64,000 nt of DNA from the NCBI RefSeq assembly GCF_046159715.1, contig NZ_JBJXCT010000011.1:3512-67511 (forward strand). The letters run 5' to 3'. Position 1 is the first letter of the stretch. Each line of letters opens with the position of its first letter. The position numbers and the translations under genes are program-made. The stretch comes from Pampinifervens sp037481935. GTDB taxonomy: Bacteria > Aquificota > Aquificia > Aquificales > Aquificaceae. The notes under the pieces were generated by a model. It searched no databases and was not told where the DNA came from. It saw only the letters and a list, made by a program, of their open reading frames with translations. This document shows positions 41,611-51,034 of this stretch, piece by piece.

Positions 41611-42658
41611 GTATGCTATGTTTTCTGAAGATAGGGAGCTTCTCAGACAGAAGAAAAGTCTGACATGCATAGAGGAACTGCCATCTCTAATACACCAGAT
41701 TGCAGAAAGTCTGCCAGAGCACCCTCAGTATGTCCTCCACAGGGTAGTGCACGGCATGGAACACGAAAGCCCCATGCGGATAACAGAGGAGACGCTCAAG
41801 ATTCTGGAAGAACTCACCCGCATAAACCCCCTCCACAACTCCATAGCTTTTGAGGGCATAAGTTTGAGCCTTCAGCTTTTTGGAAATAGCGAGCATTACG
41901 CCATTTTTGACACAGACTTTCACAGGAGCATACCCGAATACGCAAGGCTTTACGGAGTGGACTACCAGCTATACAGCCAAGGCATAAAGAAGTATGGCTT
42001 TCACGGCATATCTTACTCCTACCTCCTGAGTAAATCTGAAGAGCTTCTCAAGAAGAAAAGTCCCAGCCTTATAATGATGCACTTGGGGCAGGGGTGCAGC
42101 GTCTGTGCGGTAAAGGAAGGTGCGTCGGTGGATACTTCTATGGGTTTTACGCCCCTTGAGGGCCTTCTCATGGTCTCAAGACCTGGGGACGTGGATGCGG
42201 GTGTCCTTCTTTACATGCTCCGCTCCGGAATGCCAGTGGAAGAGCTGGAAAGAAAACTCTACCGGGAGGCTGGTATAAGAGCCATAGCGGGAGTTTCCAG
42301 CTTTGAGGAGCTCATGGCTATGAAAAAAGGAGGAGATGAAAGGGCAGACCTTGCCTTCAGGGCTTTCCTTCACAGGCTTGTAAAGTATGTGGGTGCCTAC
42401 TGGTTTCTTCTTGAGGGGAATGTGGATGCTCTTGTGTTCTCTGGGGGCATAGGGGAGAACAGCCCTGAAGTGAGAGAGGAGCTCTGTAGAAGGCTTGCCT
42501 TTTTGGGTGTAAGGCTTGACATTGATGCAAACAGGAAGAGCTGTAAGGTGATAAGCTCAGAGGAAAGCACCATAAAGGTCCTTGTGCTGAAAACGGATGA
42601 AGAGTTGCAGATGGTCAGCATACTTGCGGAATACCTTGAAGGTAATAAAATCATATAG
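41549..42658 (+). CDS. ackA: Acetate kinase
   Basis: Transfers phosphate from acetyl-phosphate to ADP. The 369 residues carry the ASKHA fold: LNYGSSSLKY near the start, YGFHGISY near 150, HLGQGCSVCAV (usually HLGNGaS) and FSGGIGENSP near 300. It is short compared with the usual about 400 residues. ATG 41549 has GAGGAGGGAG before it and overlaps xfp by 62 bases. Substitution of Gln for Asn in HLGQG and a Cys-rich stretch are small oddities; activity looks possible. Confidence 0.9.
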   Translation: MTRSFPTRTFLCLNYGSSSLKYAMFSEDRELLRQKKSLTCIEELPSLIHQIAESLPEHPQYVLHRVVHGMEHESPMRITEETLKILEELTRINPLHNSIAFEGISLSLQLFGNSEHYAIFDTDFHRSIPEYARLYGVDYQLYSQGIKKYGFHGISYSYLLSKSEELLKKKSPSLIMMHLGQGCSVCAVKEGASVDTSMGFTPLEGLLMVSRPGDVDAGVLLYMLRSGMPVEELERKLYREAGIRAIAGVSSFEELMAMKKGGDERADLAFRAFLHRLVKYVGAYWFLLEGNVDALVFSGGIGENSPEVREELCRRLAFLGVRLDIDANRKSCKVISSEESTIKVLVLKTDEELQMVSILAEYLEGNKII

Positions 42659-42659
42659 C

Positions 42660-42881
42660 ATGGAGCTCTTATACAACATAGTGGACGAAAGAACCGCAAG
42701 CATTCTTGAAAAGCAGGAAAGGGACAAGCAAAAGTTGTTGAGTTATTTTCACCGGCTTGAGGAGAAGCAGGAAAGAGATAAACAGGAGCTAAAGGCGGAG
42801 ATAAGACATCTCAACCAGAAGTTTGACAACATGATAAACCTGTTTGTAAGTTTATTAACACAGAAGAATAAGGAAAAATAG
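42660..42881 (+). CDS. Small coiled-coil protein
   Basis: A 73-residue charged helical protein with two near repeats, EKQERDKQKLLSYFHRLE and EKQERDKQELKAEIRHL, suggesting a two-heptad-block coiled coil. I do not recognise it. The ATG at 42660 follows the ackA stop by one base; no strong Shine-Dalgarno. It may be translationally coupled to ackA. Confidence 0.45.
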   Translation: MELLYNIVDERTASILEKQERDKQKLLSYFHRLEEKQERDKQELKAEIRHLNQKFDNMINLFVSLLTQKNKEK

Positions 42882-42892
42882 AGGAGGCAGTC

Positions 42893-43810
42893 ATGCGATA
42901 CCTGAAGCTGGCTTTTTTACTGGTCTTTATTGCCTACGCCATGGCGCCGGAGATGAAACTCAGAAGAGTGCAGAAGGACATTTACATGGTCCGGGGTGTG
43001 GATGCACTGCCTTCTTTAGAAAACAGGGGCTTTATGTCCAATGCCTTTGCAGTGCTTACAGAGGAAGGCTGGGTGGTTGTAGATGCCCTTTCAACTCCTG
43101 AGCTTTCAAGGGAGTTTGTGCAAAACCTGATGAGGGTAAAGAAGGCTCCCGTAAAATACGCCATAATAACCCACTACCACCCAGACCACTGGTATGGAGC
43201 GAAGAGCTATAGAGACCTCGGAGCCAAGATTGTGGCTCATAAAAAGCTGATGGAGTTCTACCAGTCGGGTGAGGCAAGGCTTGCCCTTGAGGGTGCAAAG
43301 CAGAGGTTTGGAGAGCTCTTCAAAAATGTGGACCTTGTCCCACCTGATGTGGTAGTAGAGGACAGGTATACGTTGAAGGCAGGGAGAAAGACCTTTGAGA
43401 TAGTTTACATGGGACCTGCCCATACGGACAACGACCTCGTAGTTTACATGCCCACAGAGAAGGTTCTGTTTACGGGAGACCTCGTGCTGAAGGACCGTAT
43501 TCCCTTTATGGGAGACAGGGGGGCGAGCTCAAAGGGGCTTGTGGAAGCTCTTCAGAAGATAAAGAAGATGGACGCAAAAGTTCTCCTTGGAGGACACAAC
43601 GAGCCCATGGATATGTCCGCCGTTGACTTTACCCTTGGCTATGCGCAGTTCCTCAGGGAAGATATAAAAAGGCTGAAGGAACAGGGCAAGAGTATAGACG
43701 AGATAAGAGAAGCCCTGAAAGACAACCCCTACAGAAAATATGTCATGTATGATGCTTTCCACAATGCCAACCTTTTCAGGATAGACTCAGAGCTTGATAT
43801 GGAGGAGTGA
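42893..43810 (+). CDS. Exported metallo-beta-lactamase-fold hydrolase (SoxH-like)
   Basis: A 305-residue protein with an N-terminal signal peptide and MBL metal site: ITHYHPDHWYG (HxHxDH), then GPAHTDND and FTGDLVLKD and GGHNEPMD (His). The subgroup matches SoxH/quinoprotein-relay hydrolases, which are exported and often linked to sulfur oxidation, though substrates are unknown. A GAGGAGG precedes the ATG. Its stop overlaps the rimO start. Confidence 0.82.
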   Translation: MRYLKLAFLLVFIAYAMAPEMKLRRVQKDIYMVRGVDALPSLENRGFMSNAFAVLTEEGWVVVDALSTPELSREFVQNLMRVKKAPVKYAIITHYHPDHWYGAKSYRDLGAKIVAHKKLMEFYQSGEARLALEGAKQRFGELFKNVDLVPPDVVVEDRYTLKAGRKTFEIVYMGPAHTDNDLVVYMPTEKVLFTGDLVLKDRIPFMGDRGASSKGLVEALQKIKKMDAKVLLGGHNEPMDMSAVDFTLGYAQFLREDIKRLKEQGKSIDEIREALKDNPYRKYVMYDAFHNANLFRIDSELDMEE

Positions 43811-45078
43811 TGAAGGTAGGTGTTATAAGCCTTGGCTGTGCCAAGAATCTTGTGGATACGGAGGTGCTCCTCGGAAAGTTGAAGGGCGGTGGTGCAAGAT
43901 TGGTAAGCGACCCTAGAAATGCGGATGTTATAGTGATAAACACCTGCGGTTTTATAGAGCCTGCAAAGGCGGAAGCCATAGAAACAATCCTGGAGTTTTC
44001 TGAAAAGAAGAAGGTTATAGTAATGGGCTGTCTGGTGCAGAGATACAGAGAAGAGCTGCAGAAGGAGATTCCAGAGGTGATGGCATACTTTGGAACAGAA
44101 AGCTGGAATGAAGTGCTGAAGTTCCTCGGTCTTGAGTCTGCAGAGAGGTCAGAAAGGGTTCTTACCACGCCCAGTTCCTATGCCTATCTGAAGATTGCTG
44201 AAGGATGCAACAGGCTCTGCTCCTTCTGTGCCATTCCTCTCATAAGGGGGAAACATCGCTCAAAGCCCATGGAAGAAGTCCTCCGGGAAGCCAGATATCT
44301 GGCAGAAAGGGAAGTAAAGGAGCTGTGCGTAGTCTCTCAGGACACCACTTACTACGGAAGGGACATCTACGGAAAGGGTGCACTGGTAAAACTTCTGCAG
44401 GAGCTTGAAAAGATAGAGGGCATAAGGTGGATAAGGCTCCTGTATCTGTATCCCACAGAGGTAGAGGAAGAGCTCATCTCCCTTATGGCTGATTCTGAAA
44501 AGCTACTTCCTTACTTTGACATGCCCCTCCAGCACATAAGCTCCGAGGTGCTCAGAAGCATGAGAAGGGGCTATGACGAGTCCTTTGTAAGGGGGCTTGT
44601 AGAGAAGATAAGGAAAAAGCTTCCTCAGGCGGTGCTGAGAACCACCTTCATAGTGGGCTATCCCACAGAGACCGAGGAGGACTTCAGGAGGCTTTTAGAG
44701 TTTGTCTCCGAGGGGCACTTCCACTGGTTAGGTGTCTTTACCTACTCTCAGGAGGAGGGCACGCATGCTTTTCCTCTGGGAGACCCCTGGTCGGCGGAGG
44801 AAAAAGAAAGAAGAAAGACAGAGCTTCTCAGCCTTCAGGAGAGCATAACTCGTAAGAAAAACGAAGAGTTTGTGGGCAGGGAACTTGAGCTAATTATTGA
44901 TGGTTTTGATGATGAGTTTGGCTATATTCCTGTTGGCAGGATATACGCTCAGGCACCAGAAGTGGACGGAATAACTTACTTAGAGACAGAAGGAGAGCTA
45001 AAGACCGGAGATATGATAAGGGTAAAAATCACTCAGGTGGGAGGGTATGACCTTGGGGCTGTGGAGTGCAAAGATTGA
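43810..45078 (+). CDS. rimO: Ribosomal protein S12 methylthiotransferase
   Basis: Radical-SAM enzyme that adds a methylthio group to Asp89 of S12. The 422 residues show the UPF0004 domain with SLGCAKNLVDTE and CGFI, the radical-SAM motif CNRLCSFC and a C-terminal TRAM domain. SLGCAKN with a following VDT/SE is typical of RimO rather than MiaB. ATG 43810 is preferred over GTG 43807 because of the spacing from GGAGGA. It overlaps the unknown membrane gene by 32 bases. Confidence 0.93.
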   Translation: MKVGVISLGCAKNLVDTEVLLGKLKGGGARLVSDPRNADVIVINTCGFIEPAKAEAIETILEFSEKKKVIVMGCLVQRYREELQKEIPEVMAYFGTESWNEVLKFLGLESAERSERVLTTPSSYAYLKIAEGCNRLCSFCAIPLIRGKHRSKPMEEVLREARYLAEREVKELCVVSQDTTYYGRDIYGKGALVKLLQELEKIEGIRWIRLLYLYPTEVEEELISLMADSEKLLPYFDMPLQHISSEVLRSMRRGYDESFVRGLVEKIRKKLPQAVLRTTFIVGYPTETEEDFRRLLEFVSEGHFHWLGVFTYSQEEGTHAFPLGDPWSAEEKERRKTELLSLQESITRKKNEEFVGRELELIIDGFDDEFGYIPVGRIYAQAPEVDGITYLETEGELKTGDMIRVKITQVGGYDLGAVECKD

Positions 45079-46177
45079 ATACGTCCTGCCTTCTCTCCTC
45101 CTGACTCTGCTGTTTCTCCTTTGGTATTTTGGCTATGGCAGGCACAGGCGTGAGCTCTTTGACTTTTACAACTCCATAGGGGCAAAACACACGGGCTACA
45201 GGTGGCTTATCTTTCCCGTTGCAGAGCTTGAAGCTGATGGCAAGAAATTTAGGCTTTTCACAGAGGGAGGACGGGGGCTTTATGCCTTCAAAGTAAGCCT
45301 TGAAGTTCAGGCACTGGGCTACCTGAGGCTCTGGCGTGGGGGTCTCCTGGACAGAATCCTTTTCAGAAGGCGGTATATGGAAGGAATCTTCGTGGAGTAT
45401 GAGGACAGCCAGTGGGCTGAGAAGCTACTTGGCAGGGAGGATTTTAAGGATATGGTCAAAAAGCTCTTTGACCTGCCCGGTCTGAGCTCTGTTGAGATAA
45501 AGGGCAAGAAACTCATCCTCTGCTGGCATCTGGGCGGTATGGACAGGTTCAGAAAGGTGGTGAGCAAGGAGGCAGTTTTAGAAGCCTTTAAAATAATGGC
45601 AGACCTTGGAAAAACCATAGACGCCGTGCCCTCTGCAGAGGTCTACAGAGAAACTCTCAGGGGCTGGCTCACTCTGAAGCTACCGATCTTTGCCACCATA
45701 CTCTTGAGCATTGCGGGCTTTTTTCTTGGCTTTTACAGGTATGACCATGTCTGCGACCATGAAATTCTGCTGGCTGGCTTTAAAATACTGATGCCCATTG
45801 TCATTCTCTACACAGCCTCTGTTCTTTTCCTGACTGGAGGTCCCACGCTCGGGCAGAGGGTGATTCTTAAGACTTTCTTTATCTGTCTGGTATGCATACC
45901 CATGATAAGCCTCTTCTTTCTCACTTGGGTGAACGGATACTTTGACAGGTCTGAGCCAGAGTTCAAAAGAGATACAATAGCAAGAAAATACCACCTTATC
46001 AGAGGTGGGCACAGAGTGGTGCTCGCAGAGCTTCATAAAAGTAAGTGGTGTGACAGCTTTAAGGTCTCTGAGGGTTTCTACATGAGGGCACAGGTGGGAG
46101 ACAGAGTGGAGTATGCAGTCAAGAGAGGTTTTCTTGGCGTGAGCTGGCTATACAGAAAACTGAGTTTAACAGAGTGA
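45047..46177 (+). CDS. Unrecognised membrane protein
   Basis: A 376-residue protein with one membrane helix at the N terminus (residues about 12-30), a soluble domain of about 190 residues, then three more helices near 215-310 and a final soluble part. I do not recognise the family. The soluble parts hold basic stretches (RILFRRRYMEG) and an EVQALGYL segment. It is the last gene of the MBL-rimO unit; its start overlaps rimO. Start codon uncertain. Confidence 0.55.
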   Translation: MTLGLWSAKIEYVLPSLLLTLLFLLWYFGYGRHRRELFDFYNSIGAKHTGYRWLIFPVAELEADGKKFRLFTEGGRGLYAFKVSLEVQALGYLRLWRGGLLDRILFRRRYMEGIFVEYEDSQWAEKLLGREDFKDMVKKLFDLPGLSSVEIKGKKLILCWHLGGMDRFRKVVSKEAVLEAFKIMADLGKTIDAVPSAEVYRETLRGWLTLKLPIFATILLSIAGFFLGFYRYDHVCDHEILLAGFKILMPIVILYTASVLFLTGGPTLGQRVILKTFFICLVCIPMISLFFLTWVNGYFDRSEPEFKRDTIARKYHLIRGGHRVVLAELHKSKWCDSFKVSEGFYMRAQVGDRVEYAVKRGFLGVSWLYRKLSLTE

Positions 46178-46193
46178 AATATGTCATAAACTT

Positions 46194-46222
46194 TTGCATA
46201 ACTGCCTGGCTTGCCTTAAAAT
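46194..46222 (+). promoter_or_regulatory. Promoter of the complex I operon
   Basis: TTGCAT (46194-46199), 17-base spacer, TAAAAT (46217-46222). The nuoI1 ATG at 46234 is only 12 bases after the -10 box and no Shine-Dalgarno lies between, so the message of this 16-kb operon would start almost at its first codon. Confidence 0.5.
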
Positions 46223-46233
46223 AATAGCCCACT

Positions 46234-46839
46234 ATGGGCATAAAGAAAGTAGACAGGAAGGCTTTTCTTAACCTGTTGGAAACAGTTTTGTTCGTGGACT
46301 TTATAAAGGGTCTTTCCGTGACCCTGACAAACCTCTTCAGGAAACCCATAACCACCAACTATCCTCTGGAAAAGCTCACCCCCCCAAAGCGATACAGAGG
46401 AGCTCACGGACACTTTGTCTGGGACGGCACTGAGCCGGACTCTCTAAAAGCCATAGAAAAGTTCATGAGCTACGAGAAGGGCAAGAGCAGGTGCGTTGCC
46501 TGTTATATGTGTCAGACCGCCTGTCCCATGCCCACTCTTTTCAGGATAGAGGCGGTGCAGATGCCCGATGGCTCAAAGAGGGTGGTGCGTTTTGACATGA
46601 ACCTGCTCAACTGCCTTTTCTGCGGGCTATGCGTGGATGCCTGTCCGGTTGGCTGTCTTACCATGACGGACCTCCATGAGCTTGCGGGGTATACGAGGCG
46701 AGAGGGCGTTCTCAGGATGGGTGAACTTGAAGAAAACGCCATAGACTGGAAAAAAAGAAGGGGCTCTGAGCCAGACCGCATATGGATAGATGACCAGCAC
46801 AGGGAAAAGCTCTGGGGGAAGATTCAATGGAGTGGCTGA
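46234..46839 (+). CDS. nuoI1: Complex I subunit I, first copy
   Basis: Peripheral-arm subunit of NADH-quinone oxidoreductase (201 residues) holding the N6a/N6b [4Fe-4S] clusters: CVACYMCQTACPMP and CLFCGLCVDACPVG. Typical short segment KPITTNYP near the start and KLTPPKRYRG follow the family. It is first in the long nuo operon and overlaps nuoJ1. Its equivalent in the second set is nuoI2 at 56669. Confidence 0.92.
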   Translation: MGIKKVDRKAFLNLLETVLFVDFIKGLSVTLTNLFRKPITTNYPLEKLTPPKRYRGAHGHFVWDGTEPDSLKAIEKFMSYEKGKSRCVACYMCQTACPMPTLFRIEAVQMPDGSKRVVRFDMNLLNCLFCGLCVDACPVGCLTMTDLHELAGYTRREGVLRMGELEENAIDWKKRRGSEPDRIWIDDQHREKLWGKIQWSG

Positions 46840-47315
46840 TTTTTGCCTTCCTTTCTGTCTGGGCAGTGCTCTCAAGTATGGGGGTGCTTTTTCTGAAAAA
46901 CCCAGTTCATGCCATACTTTCCTTTATAAGTCTTATTCTTGCAGTGGCTGGTATGTTCCTGCATATGAGGGCTGAGCTTCTGGCAGGCCTGCAGTTAATC
47001 ATATATGCGGTTGCCATAGTGGTCTTTTATGTGCTGGTGATAACCACCATACCCTGGGAAAAGGTAAAGAGGTTTGAGGGCTTTTACAAAAGGGAGTTCT
47101 TTTTTGGCTTTCCCCTTCTCCTTGCCAGCTTTGCCCTCTTTGCTTACGCCATACTGAAGGGAAACTTTGCCAGAGTTGGAACTGCTGGAGCTGACAATGT
47201 AAAAGAGGTGGGTAAAAGCCTATTTTCCACTTACCTCTTTCCTCTTGAAGTGGCTTCTGTTATACTATTGACCGCCATGATAGGAGCCATACTTCTCGGG
47301 AGGAAAGAGGAGTGA
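46827..47315 (+). CDS. nuoJ1: Complex I subunit J, first copy
   Basis: Membrane subunit of 162 residues with about five helices; VYAVAIVVFYVLV-like segment (IIYAVAIVVFYVLVI) carries the helix with a pi-bulge used in coupling. Overlaps nuoI1 by 13 bases and nuoK1 by 4 bases. Counterpart: nuoJ2 at 57289. Confidence 0.9.
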   Translation: MEWLIFAFLSVWAVLSSMGVLFLKNPVHAILSFISLILAVAGMFLHMRAELLAGLQLIIYAVAIVVFYVLVITTIPWEKVKRFEGFYKREFFFGFPLLLASFALFAYAILKGNFARVGTAGADNVKEVGKSLFSTYLFPLEVASVILLTAMIGAILLGRKEE

Positions 47316-47614
47316 CCATAGAAAAAGCTTATATGCTCATAAGCATATTTTTGTTCCTTTCTGGTCTTCTCGGTGTTATCATAAGGAAGAACCTTATAAC
47401 ACTGCTTATAAGCACAGAGCTCATGCTGAACGGAGTGAATCTAGCCCTTGTGAGCGTGGACAGGATTGTGGGTGGTATAGAGGGGCAGGTATTTGCCCTC
47501 TTTATACTTGCCGTGGCTGCCTCTGAGGTGGCAGTGGGGCTTGGCCTCATAATTGCCCTCTTCAGACTTAGGGGCTACGAGGGTTCTTCTGAGATAACAC
47601 ACCTGAGGGACTAA
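47312..47614 (+). CDS. nuoK1: Complex I subunit K, first copy
   Basis: A 100-residue membrane subunit with three helices and the conserved glutamates of the E-channel in TELMLNGVNLALV and ASEVAVGLGLIIALFR. GTG start overlaps the nuoJ1 stop. Counterpart: nuoK2 at 57803. Confidence 0.92.
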   Translation: MTIEKAYMLISIFLFLSGLLGVIIRKNLITLLISTELMLNGVNLALVSVDRIVGGIEGQVFALFILAVAASEVAVGLGLIIALFRLRGYEGSSEITHLRD

Positions 47615-47615
47615 A

Positions 47616-49529
47616 ATGGAAGGTCTGGTGGTTCTTTTTTCACCCCTGATAGCCTTTGTGGTCATTGCCCTCCTTGGCTCAAGAATGGGTGATATGGCTT
47701 CTGCTGTGCTCTGTATCCTGGGAGGTGCCTTCTCCTTTGTCTTCTCCCTCTGGGCTACTTTCAAAGCCCTAAATGAGCCCTTCTCTGTTAAGCTCTACAA
47801 CTTTCTGCCTATGGGTGATTATACTCTCTCCTTTGGTCTTCTCTTTGACCCCCTTTCTTCTATTACCGCCTCTGTGGTCACCTTCGTGGCTACTCTTATC
47901 TTCATCTACTCCGTAGGCTATATGCACAACCTTTTTGGTCAGTGGACTTTTAAGTTCTACGCTTATCTGTCTATGTTTCTGTTTGCCATGCTCCTTATCG
48001 TGCTCTCTGATAATTTGCTGGGTATCTTCTTTGGCTGGGAGGGTGTGGGTCTTGCTTCTTATCTTCTTATTGGCTACTTCCATACTCAGAAAAAGGCTTC
48101 TAATGCCTCTTTTGAGGCTTTTACTCTAAACAGGATTGGTGACTGGCTCTTTCTCTTTGGTATTATCGCTTCTTTCTACCTTTTTGGTTCTCTTTCTCTT
48201 TCTGATATCTTCTCAAGGGTTTCTCAGGTGGATTCTGCTCTTCTGGGTCTTGCCTGTCTCCTGCTCTTTGGTGGTGCTGTGGGCAAATCTGGTCAGCTTC
48301 CTCTTCATACTTGGCTTCCCAACGCTATGGCTGGTCCTACTCCTGTGTCTGCTCTTTTGCATGCTGCTACTATGGTGGCTGCTGGTGTTTATATGGTGGC
48401 AAGGCTCTTTCCTATGTTTGAGGCTGCTCCTGAGAGTCTGAAGGTGGTCGCTCTTGTGGGAGGTCTTACTGCTCTCTTTGCTGCTCTTGCTGCTACTTCT
48501 CACACAGACATAAAGAAGATTATTGCCTTCTCTACTATGAGCCAGCTTGGTCTTATGTTCCTTGCTCTTGGTCTTGGTGACAGAATGTCTGCTATGTTTC
48601 ATCTGACTACTCATGCCTTCTTTAAGGCTCTTCTTTTCCTTGCTGCTGGTTCTGTTATTCATGCTTTTCATCATCATGTGCATGATATTTATGAGACTGG
48701 TGGACTTAAAAAATACATGCCTGTTACTTATGCTTCTTTTCTTGTGGGTGCTCTTGCACTGGCTGGTATTTTTCCTCTTTCTGGTTTCTGGAGTAAAGAC
48801 CTTATAGTGGCAACTGCCTACGAGGTGAGTTTTTTCTGGGGTGTTCTTGTTTCTGTGGTAAGTTTTCTGACGGCCTATTACATATTCAGGGAGGGGTTTG
48901 TGATGTTTCATGGCAGGGAGTATTTCAGGCATGAGCATGAGGGAGAGCCTCATGAGAGTCCCTCTGTGATGGTTGTTCCTATGCTTGTGCTTTCAGTTAT
49001 GGCAGTTGTGGCTGGGTTTTTTGAGGGCTGGTATGGTGGTGTGCTTGGTGTGAAGAAGGAGCTTCATTTTGATATTGCTCTTTTGTCTGTGCTTGTGGGT
49101 GTGGCTGGTATACTTGTGGCTTATCTTGTTTACATTAGGGGTCTTGTTGACCCTCAGAGGGCTTATGAGGCCCTAAAACCTCTGCATACTGCCTTCAGAG
49201 AACAGTTCTTCACTGAAAGGCTTTACCACAGAGGCGTGGCAAGGGGATACATGGGTCTTTCAAGGGCTATCTTTCTGGCAGGTGACAGGGTGCTTATAGA
49301 TGGCTTTCTTAATCTTCTAAATTTTCTCTACTTCAGAGTGGTGAAGTTCCTCTGGATGAAGCTGGACATAATGCTTGTGGACCTGTTTGTCAACGGCGTG
49401 GCAAAGGTCTCTTACTGGACGGGTAAAAAGGTGCGCAATGTGCAGACTGGGCTTCTAAACAACTATGTGAGCTTTTTGCTTCTTGGTGTTGTCTTCATAC
49501 TGGGCGTGATACTATACAGCATGAGGTGA
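47616..49529 (+). CDS. nuoL1: Complex I subunit L, first copy
   Basis: Antiporter-like proton-pumping subunit, 637 residues. It shows WEGVGLASYLLIGYF (Glu of TM5), GKSGQLPLHTWLPNAMAGPTPVSALLHAATMV and FSTMSQLGLM. Residues from about 8 to 540 are nearly identical to nuoL2 at DNA level. The last 98 residues, including the long amphipathic lateral helix, differ from nuoL2. ATG follows the nuoK1 stop by one base. Confidence 0.95.
   Translation: MEGLVVLFSPLIAFVVIALLGSRMGDMASAVLCILGGAFSFVFSLWATFKALNEPFSVKLYNFLPMGDYTLSFGLLFDPLSSITASVVTFVATLIFIYSVGYMHNLFGQWTFKFYAYLSMFLFAMLLIVLSDNLLGIFFGWEGVGLASYLLIGYFHTQKKASNASFEAFTLNRIGDWLFLFGIIASFYLFGSLSLSDIFSRVSQVDSALLGLACLLLFGGAVGKSGQLPLHTWLPNAMAGPTPVSALLHAATMVAAGVYMVARLFPMFEAAPESLKVVALVGGLTALFAALAATSHTDIKKIIAFSTMSQLGLMFLALGLGDRMSAMFHLTTHAFFKALLFLAAGSVIHAFHHHVHDIYETGGLKKYMPVTYASFLVGALALAGIFPLSGFWSKDLIVATAYEVSFFWGVLVSVVSFLTAYYIFREGFVMFHGREYFRHEHEGEPHESPSVMVVPMLVLSVMAVVAGFFEGWYGGVLGVKKELHFDIALLSVLVGVAGILVAYLVYIRGLVDPQRAYEALKPLHTAFREQFFTERLYHRGVARGYMGLSRAIFLAGDRVLIDGFLNLLNFLYFRVVKFLWMKLDIMLVDLFVNGVAKVSYWTGKKVRNVQTGLLNNYVSFLLLGVVFILGVILYSMR
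47638..49233 (+). repeat. 1,596-base block duplicated in nuoL2 (copy 1)
   Basis: Nearly identical to 58132-59727, offset 10,494. By eye I find only two differences, both near the 3' end (TTTACATT versus CTACATT near 49133 and CAGAG versus CAAAG near 49197). Codon use inside is rich in T-ending codons (GCT, TCT, CTT, GGT, ATT), unlike the ends of the gene and its neighbours. Confidence 0.95.
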
Positions 49530-49533
49530 AAGG

Positions 49534-51033
49534 ATGGAAGGCTTTCCCTTAGTTTCTGTAAGCATGATACTGCCCCTTGTGGGCAGCCTTGTGGTGCTCT
49601 TTGCCAGGGAGGAGCTTTCTAAGTGGATTGCCAGCATATTCGGTGGGCTTGTTTTTGCCCTCTCTCTACTGTCTCTTCTCTTCTTTGACTTTTCAAAGGC
49701 TGAAAGGGTCCAGTTTGAGGAGAAATATCCTCTCATTCCAGAGCTAAGCTTGAACCTTCACCTTGGCTTTGATGGACTTTCATACATCATGTATATCCTC
49801 ACCACTCTTGTTTCTCTTGTGGCAATCCTCTGGTCCACAAGAGACCACCAGATAAGCCACAGGCTCAAGGAGTATTACATATGGTTTCTGCTCACAGAAA
49901 CCTTTCTTGTAGGTGTCTTTGCAAGTCTTGACCTTATGGTCTTTTACGTTTTCTACGAGCTAACCCTCGTGCCCATGTTCTTTGTGATAGGCATATGGGG
50001 CTACAAGCTTAGGCTCTATTCTGCCTATAAATTCTTCATATACATCTTCGTGTCTTCCCTTTTCCTACTTCTTGGTATAGTGAGCCTTGCAGTCCAGCAC
50101 TTCAGACAATACGGCAAGTTCTCTTTTAGCTACTTTGACCTTCTCAACAACAGCTACAGCCTTGAGTTTGAAGTGTTTATGTTTCTTCTCTTCTTCATAG
50201 CCTTTGCAGTAAAGACGCCCATCGTGCCCTTCCATACCTGGCTTCCAGATGCTCATGGAGAGGCTCCCACTGCTGGCTCTGTGGTGCTTGCTGCCATACT
50301 TCTCAAGATGGGCACATATGCACTTCTCAGGTTCAACATAGGACTTTTCCCAGAAGCCTCAGTTTTCCTAATGCCTATTATGGTCCTCTGGGGCATATTC
50401 ACCATAGTCTTTGCCTCATGGTTTACCATAAGTCAGAGCAATGTAAAGAGGTTTGTCGCCTACTCCTCAGTCAGTCATATGGGCTTTGTGGTCACTGGTA
50501 TGTTTCTCCTCAACGCGGAGGGCATGAGGGCAAGCATAACGGAGATGTTTGCTCATGGGCTTACTTCATCAGCCCTCTTCATGATGGCGGGCTTTATTTA
50601 CAACAGGCTTCACAGCTTTAACATGCAGGCACTCAGGGGAAGCATAAAGTTCATGCCCGTCTTTGCCCTACTGGTTGCCATAACGGGCTTTTCCTCCATG
50701 GGTCTTCCAGGGGGTTCTTCCTTCTGGGGCAAGTTCCTGACCATAGTGGGTGCGAGGGAATACACGCTTCTTCTTGCCTTTCTTGTAATAGTGGGTGCCT
50801 TCTTCAGTGCCGTGTATGTGCTGTATCTTCTCAAGACCCTATACCTTGATACAAAAGAAGAGAGCAGGCTTGTCCACTTTACTGACCTGAGAGGCTTCAA
50901 GCTTACCGCCTTTCTGCTTGTGGTTATTCCCATGTTTCTGGTTGGCTTTCTTCCCTTCCTATTCTTTGCCTTCTACGACCCTTACATAGACAGCTTGCTG
51001 GGTCATATCCTTTCAAAAGCGCTGGGAGGTTGA
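49534..51033 (+). CDS. nuoM1: Complex I subunit M, first copy
   Basis: Antiporter-like subunit, 499 residues, with about 14 helices. FYVFYELTLVPMFFVIGIWG (key Glu), KTPIVPFHTWLPDAHGEAPTAGSVVLAAILLKMG and FVAYSSVSHMGFV are all present. A GAAAGG precedes the ATG. The second copy at 59943 is clearly diverged. Confidence 0.95.
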   Translation: MEGFPLVSVSMILPLVGSLVVLFAREELSKWIASIFGGLVFALSLLSLLFFDFSKAERVQFEEKYPLIPELSLNLHLGFDGLSYIMYILTTLVSLVAILWSTRDHQISHRLKEYYIWFLLTETFLVGVFASLDLMVFYVFYELTLVPMFFVIGIWGYKLRLYSAYKFFIYIFVSSLFLLLGIVSLAVQHFRQYGKFSFSYFDLLNNSYSLEFEVFMFLLFFIAFAVKTPIVPFHTWLPDAHGEAPTAGSVVLAAILLKMGTYALLRFNIGLFPEASVFLMPIMVLWGIFTIVFASWFTISQSNVKRFVAYSSVSHMGFVVTGMFLLNAEGMRASITEMFAHGLTSSALFMMAGFIYNRLHSFNMQALRGSIKFMPVFALLVAITGFSSMGLPGGSSFWGKFLTIVGAREYTLLLAFLVIVGAFFSAVYVLYLLKTLYLDTKEESRLVHFTDLRGFKLTAFLLVVIPMFLVGFLPFLFFAFYDPYIDSLLGHILSKALGG

Positions 51034-51034
51034 G

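Noticed and set aside
48213..48953. Long antisense open frame opposite nuoL1 (246 codons), repeated opposite nuoL2
   Set aside because: It mirrors the T-rich codon bias of the duplicated nuoL block, has low-complexity Ser/His/Lys content and no start signal.
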